A stretch of 64,000 nucleotides of DNA from Methanobrevibacter sp. (GCF_017409525.1 NZ_JAFQSO010000014.1:103477-167476); one strand, 5' to 3'; positions 9,214 through 19,340 are shown, counted from the first letter of the stretch. The notes: generated by a model from the letters alone, not told the origin. Numbers and translations: made by a program.

Positions 9214-10137
9214 ATGAAGATAACATTTTTAGGTAGTGGAGGTGGAAGATTTTCCGCCATTTCACAGCGAAGAATGACAGGGGGATTCCGTATTGATAAT
9301 TTGGGTGGAAAAAATTATCATATTGACCCAGGTCCAGGAGCTCTCGTGAGGTCTTATCAGTTCGGTTTTGATCCTCGTAATTTAAGCGGTGTTTTCATCA
9401 CTCATGCGCACACTGATCATTATAATGATGCAGAAATTCTTATTGAAGCCATGACTAGGGGAATGACAAGAGAATTCGGAACTATATTTGGAAGTTCAAG
9501 TGTTTTGGATGGTTTTGAATCTTGGGGTCCTTGCATATCAAAATATCACCAGTCAAAGTCTAATAGGGTACTTTTAGAACCTGGCAAAACTGTTGAATTA
9601 GATAACATTAAGGTTAAGGGCACTAAAACAGAACATGGTGACCCAACTGGCTCTGGTTTTCAGATAGATTATAATGGATTTAAAGTTTCATACACTTCTG
9701 ACACTGGATACTTCGATGAGTTGCATGAGTATCATGATGGTTCCGATATTTTGATAGCCAGTGTTTTAAGGCCGGGCAACAAATCAATCAATGGGCATAT
9801 GTGCACTCGCGATTTCATAGATTTAATCAATGAAGTGAAACCAAAAGTTGCTGTAATGACTCATTTGGGTTTAAAAATGATTTCAAACAATCCTGTCACT
9901 GAAGCCAAGAAGATTTCAAAACAGACTGGCGTTAAGACTATCGCCGCATTTGACGGATTGTCTTTTAATGTAAATTACAACAACCCTAGGAGATTCAGAA
10001 TTATTTCTCTAAAGGATGTGGATTCTCCAAGTCACAGCACTAATCATAAGATGTTTAAAAATGAGAGGAGAAACTCCTATCAATTGGCTTTTAAGCATAA
10101 TGAATTTGATGAAGTTTCATTCATGAAGAAACGTTAG
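9214..10137 (+). CDS. MBL-fold metallohydrolase (RNase Z/ElaC-like branch)
   Basis: The metal-binding motif HAHTDH at 64-69 and later histidines ([20 protein letters not shown]) define a two-metal metallo-beta-lactamase. The spacing resembles the COG1234-like group containing RNase Z and cyclic phosphodiesterases, but I do not see the tRNase Z exosite, so the substrate is open. A lysine/arginine-rich tail of about 50 residues follows the core. It is coupled to the DUF2121 gene with a 12-base gap and GGGGATTTAA upstream. The stop overlaps the aroC 3' end by 4 bases tail to tail. Confidence 0.85.
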   Translation: MKITFLGSGGGRFSAISQRRMTGGFRIDNLGGKNYHIDPGPGALVRSYQFGFDPRNLSGVFITHAHTDHYNDAEILIEAMTRGMTREFGTIFGSSSVLDGFESWGPCISKYHQSKSNRVLLEPGKTVELDNIKVKGTKTEHGDPTGSGFQIDYNGFKVSYTSDTGYFDELHEYHDGSDILIASVLRPGNKSINGHMCTRDFIDLINEVKPKVAVMTHLGLKMISNNPVTEAKKISKQTGVKTIAAFDGLSFNVNYNNPRRFRIISLKDVDSPSHSTNHKMFKNERRNSYQLAFKHNEFDEVSFMKKR

Positions 10138-11234
10138 ATCTGTTTTTCCAAGTTTGTTGGATGGATGAATCCTGAGCGAATCATATGGTCTGCAAGGATA
10201 ATTGCAGTACTTGATTCGGCTACTGCTGTCACTCTTGGACAGATGCAGGGGTCATGCCTTCCTTTGATTTCTATTTTTTCATTTTCCATTTTTTCCAGAT
10301 TAACTGAATCTTGACATTTGGAAATTGATGGCGTTGGTTTTACTGCAATTCTTGAAATTATTGGCATTCCATTGCTCATTCCGCCAATAATTCCTCCAGA
10401 ATTGTTCGTTTTGGTAGTGACATTACCATTTTCAATTTGGTATTCGTCGTTGATTTCTGATGCGGTTTTGTTAGCCACATCAAATCCAAGTCCGATTTCA
10501 ACGCCCTTGACAGAACCGATGTTCATTAAAATTCTTGCAAGGTCACCATCAAGCCTTTCAAAGACAGGCTCTCCAAGACCTTTTGGAACTCCAGCAGCTA
10601 TTGTTTCAACAATCCCGCCAATTGAATCTCCTTGCTGTTTTTTATCTAATATGAGCTCTTCCATTTTTTCTGCCGCATTCAGGTCAGCGCAGCGAATTGG
10701 ATTTTTTTCAACATTTTCTTTAATGGTATTAAAATCTTGAGGCTCTGATTTAATGTCTCCAATTTGAACTACATGTGATATGATTTCAATATTTTGTGTT
10801 TCTAAGAGCTTTTTGGCTATTGCTCCTCCGATAACGTGCCCTATAGTTATTCTACCGCTGCCTCGACCTCCTCCATTGTAGTCGTAGTTGCCGTATTTGC
10901 TCATCCATCCAAAATCTCCATGGGATGGGCGGGGGGTGTTTTTAAACATGGAATAATCTTTGGAGTGCTGGTTTTTATTGAAAATTACTCCTGCAATAGG
11001 TGTCCCGTCAGTTTTCCCTTCAAAAATTCCAGAAAGTATTTCCACTTCATCTGCTTCTTTTCTAGGAGTGGTAACACTACTGGTTCCAGGTTTTCTTTTA
11101 TCCAGTTCTTTTTGGATATCTTCAGCACTCAATTCAAGATTGGCTGGACATCCGTCAACAATGGCTCCAACAGCTTTTCCGTGGCTAGCTCCAAAACTTG
11201 TTATTTTAAATTTTTCTCCAATTGAATTTGACAT
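10134..11234 (-). CDS. aroC: Chorismate synthase
   Basis: AroC eliminates phosphate from EPSP to give chorismate, the last shared step to aromatic amino acids, using reduced FMN as catalyst. Family signatures are [12 protein letters not shown] near the N-terminus, [33 protein letters not shown] and [16 protein letters not shown]. The frame is open to 11264, but ATG at 11234 has AGAGG about 7 bases upstream and begins with the family-typical [15 protein letters not shown]. That gives 366 residues. It converges with the MBL gene and diverges from hemB. No other shikimate gene is nearby. Confidence 0.95.
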   Translation of the reverse strand: MSNSIGEKFKITSFGASHGKAVGAIVDGCPANLELSAEDIQKELDKRKPGTSSVTTPRKEADEVEILSGIFEGKTDGTPIAGVIFNKNQHSKDYSMFKNTPRPSHGDFGWMSKYGNYDYNGGGRGSGRITIGHVIGGAIAKKLLETQNIEIISHVVQIGDIKSEPQDFNTIKENVEKNPIRCADLNAAEKMEELILDKKQQGDSIGGIVETIAAGVPKGLGEPVFERLDGDLARILMNIGSVKGVEIGLGFDVANKTASEINDEYQIENGNVTTKTNNSGGIIGGMSNGMPIISRIAVKPTPSISKCQDSVNLEKMENEKIEIKGRHDPCICPRVTAVAESSTAIILADHMIRSGFIHPTNLEKQI

Positions 11235-11343
11235 TTTTAGCCTCTTTTTAATAACTAATTGCATTATATATTTTTTAAATTATATATATTTAGTAAAAAT
11301 TTTAAATAATTTCAAAATCAAAATTATTTATTAAGTGATAATT

Positions 11344-12348
11344 ATGGAATTTCCAACTACAAGAATGAGAAGATTAAGGAAAAATGCTAAAATCAGAGAT
11401 ATTGTACGCGAAACCAAACTTCAAAAAGAAGATTTGATATATCCGATTTATTTTAAGGAAGAGCTTCAGGAAATGGAAAAGGAAGAAATTTCATCCCTTC
11501 CAGGTGAGTTCAGATATTCTCTTGATGCAGGCGTTGAATTTGCAAAGCAACTTGAAGATAAAGGCTTAAAATCTATTATTGTCTTTGGAATACCGAAAGA
11601 AGAAACAAAGGATGAAATAGCCTCTCCAGATTATTCCGCAACAGGCATTGTTCAAAAAGCCATCAGAAAGCTTAAAAAAGAGACTAATTTGGTTGTTATC
11701 AGTGACGTATGCTTATGCCAGTACACTTCTCATGGACATTGTGGTATGATTAGGGAAAATGACGATACTGATGACGGAATCGAAATATTGAATGATGAAT
11801 CACTTCCATACATTGCAAAGGTTGCCTTGTCTCATGCGGAAGCTGGAGCAGACATTGTTGCACCTTCAGACATGATGGACGGCAGAGTTGGAGCCATCAG
11901 GCAAACCTTGGATGATGAAGGATATGAAAATGTAATGATTATGTCCTATTCGGCCAAATATGCATCAGCATTTTATGAACCGTTCAGGGTTGCGGCCTGT
12001 TCATCACCTCATTTGGGCGATAGGAAATCCTATCAGATGGATCCTGGAAATTCCTTAGAAGCAATCAGGGAGTGTGAACTTGATGTAATTGAGGGAACCG
12101 ACTTTTTGATGGTAAAGCCTGCACTTCCATACTTGGATGTTGTACGCATGGTCAGAGATGAGTTCATGTTGCCTCTTGTTGCATATAATGTGAGTGGAGA
12201 ATATTCCATGATTATGGCAGCCATCGAAAAAGGATTTTTAACTGAAAGAGCTATTTTGGAATCTTTGCTTTCAATCAAAAGAGCTGGAGCAGATTTAATT
12301 ATCACTAACTTTGCACCTTACCTGCTTTTCAACGAGTTGATAGAATGA
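11344..12348 (+). CDS. hemB: Porphobilinogen synthase (delta-aminolevulinate dehydratase)
   Basis: HemB condenses two 5-aminolevulinate molecules to porphobilinogen, feeding siroheme, cobamide and coenzyme F430. The zinc motif [14 protein letters not shown] and both Schiff-base lysine regions ([25 protein letters not shown]) are present. A GTG at 11335 is in frame, but ATG at 11344, preceded by AGTGATAATT, starts with the family-typical [12 protein letters not shown]. It overlaps the next gene by 4 bases (ATGA), so the two are translationally coupled. Confidence 0.96.
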   Translation: MEFPTTRMRRLRKNAKIRDIVRETKLQKEDLIYPIYFKEELQEMEKEEISSLPGEFRYSLDAGVEFAKQLEDKGLKSIIVFGIPKEETKDEIASPDYSATGIVQKAIRKLKKETNLVVISDVCLCQYTSHGHCGMIRENDDTDDGIEILNDESLPYIAKVALSHAEAGADIVAPSDMMDGRVGAIRQTLDDEGYENVMIMSYSAKYASAFYEPFRVAACSSPHLGDRKSYQMDPGNSLEAIRECELDVIEGTDFLMVKPALPYLDVVRMVRDEFMLPLVAYNVSGEYSMIMAAIEKGFLTERAILESLLSIKRAGADLIITNFAPYLLFNELIE

Positions 12349-13223
12349 AAGCATCTGAAATTGCAAAAATCGCACAAATCGCTTCTGCACTGGAAGTAAG
12401 TGGTTATCCAAAACCGGGTAATGTCCACAGGACCCGTGATTATGATGATATGGAGTTTGAAGACTTTGTAATCAGTGGGATTGTAATTGGTGACACCATT
12501 CGTGAAGCGTGCACGGATGTCGATATTGAAAATCCAAAATTGGGTAAATACATCCTGCAGGCAGTGGCTGAAACAGACAGGTGGATTAAGAATAACACCA
12601 ACCTTGGTATTGTAATGATGACAACCCCTATTGCTGTTGCAGCGGCCATAAGTGATGATTTTGATGAAATAAGGGAAAACATTAAGTTGCTGATGTCTAA
12701 AACTTCTGTTGATGATGCATGTGATTTGTATGATGCGATAAACATCGCCGATGCCGGAGGAATGGGAGACCAGGATGAATATGATGTGGCCAGTGACAAT
12801 GCAAAAAAGGAGTTGAGGGACAACAATCAGACAATGTTTGATGTTTTGAAAATCTCCGCTCCATGGGATATGCTGGCCCGCGAGATGACTTCAGACATGC
12901 CCGCCGTTTTTGAAATTGGCTATCCCACATACCATGAACTGAAGCAGGAGAAGTCCCAGAATGATGCCTGCGTTTTGACATTCCTTACAATATTGTCACA
13001 GGTTCCAGATACATTGATTTCTAGAAAATATGGTTCGGATGAGGCATTGAAAATCTCCATGATGACAAGGGATTTGCTTAACTTAAGAGATGAGCCAGAT
13101 TTTGACGAAAGACTTAAGGAATTCGATGATTATCTATTCAAAAACAAGTATAATCCTGGAACCACAGCTGATTTGACAGCAGCATCAATCTTTGTTAGCT
13201 ATCTGAAATCAAATTTTGAATAA
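12345..13223 (+). CDS. CitG/MdcB-like protein (triphosphoribosyl-dephospho-CoA synthase family)
   Basis: In bacteria CitG makes the prosthetic group precursor of citrate lyase from ATP and dephospho-CoA. This protein carries the family's N-terminal signature [18 protein letters not shown] and the [12 protein letters not shown] region, 292 residues, mostly helical. Methanogens lack citrate lyase, so the archaeal members must do something else, perhaps another CoA- or nucleotide-linked reaction. The 4-base overlap with hemB is the only contextual clue and may hint at a tetrapyrrole or cofactor link, which is unproven. Confidence 0.8.
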   Translation: MKASEIAKIAQIASALEVSGYPKPGNVHRTRDYDDMEFEDFVISGIVIGDTIREACTDVDIENPKLGKYILQAVAETDRWIKNNTNLGIVMMTTPIAVAAAISDDFDEIRENIKLLMSKTSVDDACDLYDAINIADAGGMGDQDEYDVASDNAKKELRDNNQTMFDVLKISAPWDMLAREMTSDMPAVFEIGYPTYHELKQEKSQNDACVLTFLTILSQVPDTLISRKYGSDEALKISMMTRDLLNLRDEPDFDERLKEFDDYLFKNKYNPGTTADLTAASIFVSYLKSNFE

Positions 13224-13244
13224 TGTGTTTGATGGAATAGTAAT

Positions 13245-13664
13245 CTATTCCTCATTAATTATTTCTTTTGTAATTTTTGAAGCCGATTCAACCATTTTTG
13301 GGCAAAATTCTTTAAATAAATGGTTTTCAACGGCAAATTTTACTCCTACTTGTGTTGTAATATCACAATTAAGTAATTCATTGCAGATGTATGACCCGTT
13401 TTCTTTTTTAAATTCATCTAAAAATCTTTCACAGGATTCATCACTTTTGGCTTTATTTTCACCAAATTTTAAACCTAAAGCCATTAAAGCACCAGTGCAC
13501 GCTCCACAAACTTCTCCTTTTCGCATTCCACTTCCAAAACATGCTCCAATTTTTAAAGCTTGTTTTTTTTCAAGCCCTAAATTAGGTGAAAATGCTGCAA
13601 ATACTGCTTGCGAACACCTGTAACCATTTTTAAATAATTTGATTGCTTCGTTAATTTCACTCAT
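13245..13664 (-). CDS. C_GCAxxG_C_C family redox-type protein
   Basis: The protein has the name-giving motif GEVCGACTGALM (cysteines 53 and 56), with further cysteines at 17 (GYRCSQAV), 42 (GACFGSGM) and a C-terminal group (SCERFL, YICNELLNC). Such small proteins are thought to bind a metal or Fe-S cluster or to do thiol redox chemistry; no function is firmly known. I chose ATG at 13664 (MSEINEAIKLF) because family members begin here; an in-frame ATG at 13685 would add seven residues. Neither has a clear ribosome-binding site. It converges with the CitG-like gene. Confidence 0.82.
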   Translation of the reverse strand: MSEINEAIKLFKNGYRCSQAVFAAFSPNLGLEKKQALKIGACFGSGMRKGEVCGACTGALMALGLKFGENKAKSDESCERFLDEFKKENGSYICNELLNCDITTQVGVKFAVENHLFKEFCPKMVESASKITKEIINEE

Positions 13665-13783
13665 AATTAATATTTTTTTAATCATATTAAATTAATTTAT
13701 TTTTTTGATTTTAACATCATATTTATAAATAATTTCAAACATATATTATGATATTATTAAATCTTAAAATATATGGTGTTTAA

Positions 13784-15325
13784 ATGAGTGAGGATATTAA
13801 AAAAACCATTAGTGAATTACATATTTATGAAAAGAAACTTCTAAAAGAGCTGGAGGCCAATCCGGAAGCGACTCCAGAAGAAATTGCCGAAAATTGTGAT
13901 ATGAATATTAAGGCTGTCATGAGTGCTGCAGGTTCTCTTGCATCAAAGGACATAATTGAAGTTGACAAGAAGGTTCAGGAAACATATTCCTTAACAGATG
14001 ACGGGCTGGAATATGCCGAGCATGGGCTTCCAGAACGTAGGATATTGAACGTTTTAGCCGATAAGGACCAAATTGAAATGAAAAACTTGGCTGAGGAAGC
14101 GGGCATTGATAAAAAAGAGGCAAATATAGCAATTGGATGGTTGCGCCGTAAAAATTGGGCTCAAATCGAAAAGGGTTCTGTAATCATCACAGATTTTGGT
14201 AAAGATTTCGTATCCAAAATTGATGTTGATGAAAAGGCATTGGACTACCTCAAGGCTAATGTTGATGGAGTCAAACTTTTCACTGATGACATAATGGATG
14301 GTTTTAAAAAGTTAACAGGTAGGAAAAACATTTTAAACGTAAAAAAAGAAACCTCACATTCTTTTAAACTACTGCCTAAAGGTGAAGCCATACTTAAGGA
14401 AGGGTTCACCATTCAGGAGCAGGCCACTCAATTAACACACCAGCAATTAAAAGATGGAGAATGGAAAAGTTTACAGTATCGTCCTTATGACATTAATGCT
14501 GAAGCACCAATAGTATTTGCAGGTAAAAAACATCCTTTAAGGGTCATCATTGATGAAATAAGAGAAATCTTTTTGAATATGGGCTTTTCAGAGGATAATG
14601 GAGAATTTGTCGAATCAGCATTCTGGAACTTTGATTCACTTTTCCAGCCACAGGATCATGCTGCCCGTGAAATGCAGGACACATTTTATCTTAAAAATCC
14701 ATTAACCTGTGATTTACCTGATGAAAAATTAGTAAGGCTCACAGCCGAAACCCATGAAACCGGTGCGGATACAGGTTCAATCGGTTGGAAATATGATTGG
14801 AGTGAGGACATTGCACGCCAGAGTGTTTTAAGAACTCATACAACTGGAATTTCAACAAAACACTTGTTTGAACATGAGCCTCCAATCAAGATGTTTTCTG
14901 TCGGCAGGGTATTCAGAAGAGAAACTTTCGATTACAAACACTTGCCAGAATTCCATCAGGTTGAAGGACTTGTATGTGATGAAGGAATCAGCTATCAAAA
15001 TCTTTTAGGAACCTTAAAGGAGTTCTATAAAAAATTAGGTTTTGAAGTAAGATTCAGACCTGCTTATTTCCCTTACACTTATCTGTCTACTGAAACCGAA
15101 ATCTATTTGGAGGAAAAAGAAAGTTGGATTGAACTTGGAGGTGCTGGAATGTTCAGGCCAGAAGTATTGAAACCTCTTGGAATCAACCAACCTGCTTTGG
15201 CTTTCGGTTTGGGTATTGAAAGATTGGCTATGATAAGATATGATGTGGAAGATATTCGTATGCTTTATAAAAGCGATATCAAATGGCTTCGCGAGTTGCC
15301 TGTTGATAATGGAGTCGAATTATAA
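13784..15325 (+). CDS. pheS: Phenylalanine--tRNA ligase alpha subunit
   Basis: PheS is the catalytic subunit that charges tRNA-Phe as an alpha2beta2 enzyme with PheT. The 513-residue length is the archaeal/eukaryotic form, with about 230 residues of winged-helix DNA/tRNA-binding-like domains before the class II core. Core motifs are visible: the motif 2 region [19 protein letters not shown] near 372-390 and motif 3 [15 protein letters not shown] near 482-496. GGTG precedes the ATG by five bases. The TAATG junction with the exonuclease gene overlaps by one base. pheT is not nearby. Confidence 0.96.
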   Translation: MSEDIKKTISELHIYEKKLLKELEANPEATPEEIAENCDMNIKAVMSAAGSLASKDIIEVDKKVQETYSLTDDGLEYAEHGLPERRILNVLADKDQIEMKNLAEEAGIDKKEANIAIGWLRRKNWAQIEKGSVIITDFGKDFVSKIDVDEKALDYLKANVDGVKLFTDDIMDGFKKLTGRKNILNVKKETSHSFKLLPKGEAILKEGFTIQEQATQLTHQQLKDGEWKSLQYRPYDINAEAPIVFAGKKHPLRVIIDEIREIFLNMGFSEDNGEFVESAFWNFDSLFQPQDHAAREMQDTFYLKNPLTCDLPDEKLVRLTAETHETGADTGSIGWKYDWSEDIARQSVLRTHTTGISTKHLFEHEPPIKMFSVGRVFRRETFDYKHLPEFHQVEGLVCDEGISYQNLLGTLKEFYKKLGFEVRFRPAYFPYTYLSTETEIYLEEKESWIELGGAGMFRPEVLKPLGINQPALAFGLGIERLAMIRYDVEDIRMLYKSDIKWLRELPVDNGVEL

Positions 15326-16098
15326 TGTCAATTAAGCTTGTTTCTTGGAATGTAAACGGCATAAGGGCAGTTTCAAAAAAGGATGAATTTTGGGATTGGT
15401 TCGAAAATACTGATGCTGACATTATCAACTTTCAGGAAGTAAGGGCCGATAAGGATAAGATACCAAAGAAATTAGCTGATGTTGACGGTTTTTGTCAATT
15501 TTTCAATGAAGCTGAAAAGAAAGGATATAGTGGTGTAGGAACTTACTCTAAAATAGAGCCTGTTGATGTTTCCAAAGGCCTTGGAGTTGAAGGCCTTGAT
15601 GGGGAAGGAAGGGTCTTAAAAATCACATATCCTGATTTTATTTTATACAACATATATTTCCCGAATAGTGGAATGAATGCAAAAAGACTTGATTTTAAGG
15701 TTGATTTCTGCAATGCTTTATTGAGTCAGTTGGTGGAGCTTAAAAATCAAGGCAAAAATTTGGTAATTACTGGAGATTATAATATTGCTCACAATCCGAT
15801 AGATGTTTATAATCCTAAGAATTGTGAAGGAAAATCAGGTTATCTGCCGGAAGAGAGGGCATGGCTTGATGAGCTTGAAAATGAGGGTTTTGTTGATACA
15901 TTCAGAATGTTTGATGAAGGCGAGAATAACTTTACATGGTGGAGTTATAGGACCCGTGCACGTGAAAGAAATGCCGGTTGGAGACTGGATTACTTTTATG
16001 TGAATGAAGAGATGAAAGATAATGTAAAAGCAGCTGAAATTTTATCTGACATTTATGGCTCTGATCACTGTCCTGTAACTTTAGAGCTAGAATTTTAA
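15325..16098 (+). CDS. xth: Exodeoxyribonuclease III / AP endonuclease family
   Basis: An EEP-fold nuclease of base-excision repair, cutting 5' of abasic sites. The catalytic landmarks are WNVNGIRA (8-14), QEVRAD with Glu38, GDYNIAH, NFTWWSYR and the closing GSDHCP. At 257 residues it is standard for the ExoIII family. The Methanothermobacter homologue Mth212 also nicks DNA directly at uracil, compensating for lack of a uracil glycosylase, so the same may hold here (inference). It is translationally coupled to pheS, an odd pairing. Confidence 0.94.
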   Translation: MSIKLVSWNVNGIRAVSKKDEFWDWFENTDADIINFQEVRADKDKIPKKLADVDGFCQFFNEAEKKGYSGVGTYSKIEPVDVSKGLGVEGLDGEGRVLKITYPDFILYNIYFPNSGMNAKRLDFKVDFCNALLSQLVELKNQGKNLVITGDYNIAHNPIDVYNPKNCEGKSGYLPEERAWLDELENEGFVDTFRMFDEGENNFTWWSYRTRARERNAGWRLDYFYVNEEMKDNVKAAEILSDIYGSDHCPVTLELEF

Positions 16099-16118
16099 AA
16101 AAATAGTTATTTTGGTGA

Positions 16119-16811
16119 TTATAAAATAGTATTAATATCACCAATATCTTCAATAATGGTAATGTCCAATTTTTCTTTTTTTATGTATTCTCGGTCCTCT
16201 TCAGTAACATCGGAATTAACTAAAATTGCACTTAATCCGGCATTGACTGCACCTAATGCATCAGCTTTAAATTTATTTCCAACCATTACCGATTTTTCAG
16301 GATTTCCGTTCATTTTCCTTAGCGCAACATCATAAATCAGTTTTTCGGGTTTTTCTCGGCCTACTTCTTCAGATGTTATGACTGCATCGAAAAATGAGTT
16401 GATGTTAAGTCTTATAAGTTTTTCCCATTGTTTTATTGTGATTCCATTTGAAATAACGGCTAAGCGATATCCTTGGCTTTTAAGGTAAATTAATGTGTCA
16501 AGTGTTTCCGGAAACGGCCTTAAGAGAGCCATTTTGACGTTGTGGTATGTTGTCATTCCAAGCGCTACGAGCATAGGATCTTCATGGCCTAAAACAACCT
16601 GTGTCAATACATTGAAGTGTTTGCCGTAATTGGATCCTTTTTCACGAATTATTGTTTTTAAAACACCGTATGCTTCATCCTTATCTAATGGCAGGCCATT
16701 ATCAACCATTATTCCAATTGCCGCTTTTCTGGCGGTTTCGGCAAAATTGCTGGTGTCAAGCAATGTGCCATCTATATCGAAAAAAACAACACGGTCATCA
16801 TTGTTCATCAT
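16119..16811 (-). CDS. HAD-superfamily hydrolase
   Basis: Motif I DIDGTLLDT places the nucleophile at Asp12 and acid/base at Asp14. Motif II VISNG, motif III lysine (GREKPEK) and motif IV MVGNKFKADALGA follow in order, with a helical C1 cap. The length of 230 fits the archaeal TIGR02253-like group of phosphatases. The substrate is unknown. Two adjacent ATGs (16811 and 16808) are possible starts, with no clear ribosome-binding site. It lies 38 bases downstream of polB2 on the same strand, so it may be co-transcribed. Confidence 0.87.
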   Translation of the reverse strand: MMNNDDRVVFFDIDGTLLDTSNFAETARKAAIGIMVDNGLPLDKDEAYGVLKTIIREKGSNYGKHFNVLTQVVLGHEDPMLVALGMTTYHNVKMALLRPFPETLDTLIYLKSQGYRLAVISNGITIKQWEKLIRLNINSFFDAVITSEEVGREKPEKLIYDVALRKMNGNPEKSVMVGNKFKADALGAVNAGLSAILVNSDVTEEDREYIKKEKLDITIIEDIGDINTIL

Positions 16812-16849
16812 ATAAATCTTATTATAATCTTATAGTTATTTAAATTTTT

Positions 16850-17530
16850 TTAGAAAAATGCATCTAGACTTTGCTGAACTTCTCCACGTGCCATGTCCTG
16901 GAGGTCTTTTTTGGAATATCCAAATGCATTCATGATCCTTTCAACGGCAGGAATCAATTGATTGTTGATGTAATAATCCTTGTCATATGCATATCCATCA
17001 CTATACTCGTAAGGAACCGCTCTTTGGCTAATTGAACCTTTTCCCTTAACGATAATGTACTGGATGATGGTGCCCCTTGTCACTTTAATGCCATGGTCCT
17101 CAATTTTTTTTGCAGCAACGACATGTGGGCCGACCTGTTTGTATTGGTCAAGCGGCTTGGTGATTTGTGTGTGGATAATCAGTTCCTTATTGTCAACTTC
17201 TCCATTTTTAATCCTTTTTAAAACTTTCTTTATGGCTTTGATAGCTTTATCAGAATCCCCTTCTTTTAAAATAGCCATTAAAATTTCTTCTTGTGTTTTT
17301 TTAACAATTGGAGCCCAGTCTCTTCTAACCAATTCCAATCCTTTTGCAATTATTTCTCCATCTTCAATAACTGCATATCTTTTTTTGCTTACAAAAAATC
17401 CTCTTCTGTAAAATCCCTCATATTCCAGTTCCATACTTTCCGGAAGGGTTGAGTTAAGGTAAGTAATAAATTTTTGAGCTTGTGCTTTAATTTCAGCTTC
17501 AAGTTCTAATTGTTCTGGGCTTTCTTGCAT
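16850..17530 (-). CDS. polB2: Split family-B DNA polymerase, C-terminal subunit PolB2
   Basis: The sequence matches only the C-terminal palm/thumb part of archaeal family-B polymerase. The DNA-binding motif SKKRYAV is at 48-54, preceded by GFYRRGFFV, and the thumb features VGPHVVAAKK and SISQRAVPYEYSDG follow. At 226 residues it equals the small subunit of the split polymerase of Methanothermobacter, where PolB1 holds the exonuclease and most of the palm. So this is a stable split gene and not a broken one. ATG at 17530 has AAGGTG at suitable spacing; a GTG at 17536 is in frame. PolB1 must be encoded elsewhere. Confidence 0.88.
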   Translation of the reverse strand: MQESPEQLELEAEIKAQAQKFITYLNSTLPESMELEYEGFYRRGFFVSKKRYAVIEDGEIIAKGLELVRRDWAPIVKKTQEEILMAILKEGDSDKAIKAIKKVLKRIKNGEVDNKELIIHTQITKPLDQYKQVGPHVVAAKKIEDHGIKVTRGTIIQYIIVKGKGSISQRAVPYEYSDGYAYDKDYYINNQLIPAVERIMNAFGYSKKDLQDMARGEVQQSLDAFF

Positions 17531-17707
17531 TTTCACACCTTGTTCATATATTATTTTTATGGCTTTATATCTTTTTTCTTAATCAAAGTCAATTTTATTG
17601 TCTGGATAGTGTATTATTCACTTATTAAACTTCAAATATTACTTTTCAAATGCTCTAGGACATTTTATATATTGTATTCAAAGTATAGTATGTATGGAGT
17701 TGATAAC

Positions 17708-18055
17708 ATGGAAAAACAAAGATTGATATCAAGTTATGATGAGGTAAACGATACATTTGTAGGTAAAATTGATGGGCAAAACGGATATTGTGCTGATTAC
17801 AGCATTTCAGAAGGGATTTTTTTAAGCATAGACAAAAACAATATTCCGACTTCCGTTTTAGTCAACAATGCTTCAAAAGTGTTCAACATCTCTAAAAAAG
17901 TTTTGGAAAATTCCAATGTTGAAATTGACATTAATTGTGACAAAATCTGCCTATATTTCACAATGTTCATTGAAAATCTGCAGATTTGTTCTATTAGATG
18001 TAAAAACAAATATGGAATTCCAAATATCAGTTTTAAAATAGATAGTAACTATTAG
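17708..18055 (+). CDS. Small DUF2283-like protein
   Basis: A 115-residue protein beginning MEKQRLISSYDEVNDTFVGKI. The pattern (YD-x-x-x-D ... SISEGIFLSID-x-x-x-x-P ... VNNASKVF) resembles DUF2283 proteins, small beta-rich units of unknown role often found near toxin-antitoxin or stress genes. I choose ATG 17708 because GGAG lies eight bases upstream; the frame extends to 17510, but that part is an AT-driven hydrophobic run that overlaps polB2 antisense. A TATA box (TTTATATATTG) lies near 17660. Function unknown. Confidence 0.6.
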   Translation: MEKQRLISSYDEVNDTFVGKIDGQNGYCADYSISEGIFLSIDKNNIPTSVLVNNASKVFNISKKVLENSNVEIDINCDKICLYFTMFIENLQICSIRCKNKYGIPNISFKIDSNY

Positions 18056-18099
18056 TTACTTTCTATTTGACTAACTTTAAATAAGATTAATAATAAAAT

Positions 18100-18417
18100 G
18101 TGAAGTGTCCTAATATAAAAATAGGGGATGATGTTTTGACCAATCGAGATGTTAATGTTAAACCGGGAGATGAGATTGTTATTGTCTTGCCGGAAAGTGC
18201 AATGGAAGATGATGAAATAGAAATAAATCTTGATGAATTAGGTATTGACTTAGAATCACTGGGTGAAGAGGTTAATATTGTCATTCAAATTGAAGGTGAA
18301 GATATCGACGATGATTTTATATTGGATGAGGAAGAAGAGATTGCAGAACCAAATGAATGGTATTTTAATGATGATCCGTATAAAATTGTCTATTATGAGT
18401 TTCCAGATTTTGATTAG
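18100..18417 (+). CDS. Small highly acidic protein, hypothetical
   Basis: About 105 codons with many Asp/Glu (EDDEIEINLDEL, DEEEEIAEP) and a C-terminal YYEFPDFD. The GTG at 18100 has no ribosome-binding site. An in-frame TTG at 18136 follows AGGGGATGATGTT and may be the true start, giving MTNRDVNVKPGDEIVIVLP, which looks like a beta-strand entry. No family is recognised. It is followed after 8 bases by a second acidic protein, so they form a small operon. A chaperone, DNA-mimic or metal-binding role are all only possibilities. Confidence 0.65.
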   Translation: MKCPNIKIGDDVLTNRDVNVKPGDEIVIVLPESAMEDDEIEINLDELGIDLESLGEEVNIVIQIEGEDIDDDFILDEEEEIAEPNEWYFNDDPYKIVYYEFPDFD

Positions 18418-18425
18418 GTGTGTTT

Positions 18426-18662
18426 ATGGAAAAGATTCCTTATTATGTTTTTGATGAAGACGAACAGTCTCGCCCCATGGGCATGGATGGTGAAGCTTAC
18501 ATTGATGATGAAGAATTGAGGGTATTGTTGATAGATTTGCTGGGCGAAGATGTTAGCGAAGATGAAATTCAGAAAATTTTAAAGGCGGCTTCTGATGAAG
18601 ATATTTCTGAGGAAGATTTTGATAAGTTGGTTGATGATTTTATTTTGAAAAATAAATCCTGA
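18426..18662 (+). CDS. Small acidic helical protein, hypothetical
   Basis: A 78-residue protein starting MEKIPYYVFDEDEQ, with ATG 18426 placed five bases after AGGTG. About a third of residues are acidic. The second half (EELRVLLIDLLGEDVSEDE, then QKILKAASDEDISEEDFDKL) has the period of two short helices joined by acidic turns, which faintly recalls EF-hand-like spacing, but no canonical DxDxDG loop is present. It is likely co-transcribed with the acidic gene 8 bases upstream. Function unknown. Confidence 0.65.
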   Translation: MEKIPYYVFDEDEQSRPMGMDGEAYIDDEELRVLLIDLLGEDVSEDEIQKILKAASDEDISEEDFDKLVDDFILKNKS

Positions 18663-18856
18663 TTTTCCCTAATTTTTAGCTAAAAATAAAACATTTATAT
18701 ATAATGATAAAGTAATATTTTATTATCATTATTCTTTAAGGCTCTTTTTTGCTCTCAAAAATTAAGCTATTTATTATCTTGCATATAGTTTTAATTGAAA
18801 AGAGGCTTATTGACTGCGATTATTATATTATTAATTTATATTTATTAGGTGAAATA

Positions 18857-19231
18857 ATGGCAATTTCTCAAGGAAAATCAACTAGAAGTCCATCCGGTGC
18901 AAGAAATGTTGCAAACCGTGGAAAAAGAAAATCTGAATTAGGCAGAGACCCTGCTGAAACCAGATTAGACGAAAAAAAATTAAGGAAAATCAGAACCCGT
19001 GGCGGAAATGAAAAGCTCAGATTAGCTTCTGGTGATAAAATCAACGTCACTGATGCTAACGGTAAAACCCAAGTTTTAGACATTCTTGGAGTAATTGAAA
19101 ACACCGCAAACCCTAACTACGTAAGAAGGAACATCATTACTAAAGGGGCTATTGTGGAAACTCCTGAAGGTAATGCCAAAGTGACCTCCAGACCAGGTCA
19201 AGACGGTGTTATTAACGGAATTTTAATTTAA
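18857..19231 (+). CDS. rps8e: 30S ribosomal protein S8e
   Basis: S8e is a small-subunit protein of archaea and eukaryotes. The start MAISQGKSTRSPSGARN, the basic stretch GRDPAETRLDEKKLRKIRTRGGN, and the closing TSRPGQDGVINGILI are typical. The length of 124 fits. ATG at 18857 follows AGGTGA by four bases; the longer frame to 18749 is noncoding in appearance. It stands alone with a strong hairpin terminator that overlaps its stop codon. Confidence 0.96.
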   Translation: MAISQGKSTRSPSGARNVANRGKRKSELGRDPAETRLDEKKLRKIRTRGGNEKLRLASGDKINVTDANGKTQVLDILGVIENTANPNYVRRNIITKGAIVETPEGNAKVTSRPGQDGVINGILI

Positions 19232-19262
19232 AGATTTTCATCTTTAAACTCTCTTTTTTTTT
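19227..19262 (+). terminator. Hairpin terminator overlapping the rps8e stop
   Basis: A perfect 9-bp stem (TTTAAAGAT 19227-19235 with ATCTTTAAA 19240-19248) closes a TTTC tetraloop, includes the stop codon TAA at 19229-19231 and is followed by a T-tract to 19262. Confidence 0.75.
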
Positions 19263-19340
19263 AAATTTTTTAGTATTACTTAATAATTATATACTTGTTT
19301 TAACATAGATATTATATTGATAATTTGTTTAGGAGATATA

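Noticed and set aside
10960..11334. Plus-strand frames opposite aroC
   Set aside because: Chorismate synthase motifs on the minus strand explain the sequence; the plus frames show no family features.
17510..17707. Hydrophobic N-terminal extension of the DUF2283-like protein
   Set aside because: It overlaps polB2 antisense and the promoter region; a good RBS precedes ATG 17708 instead.
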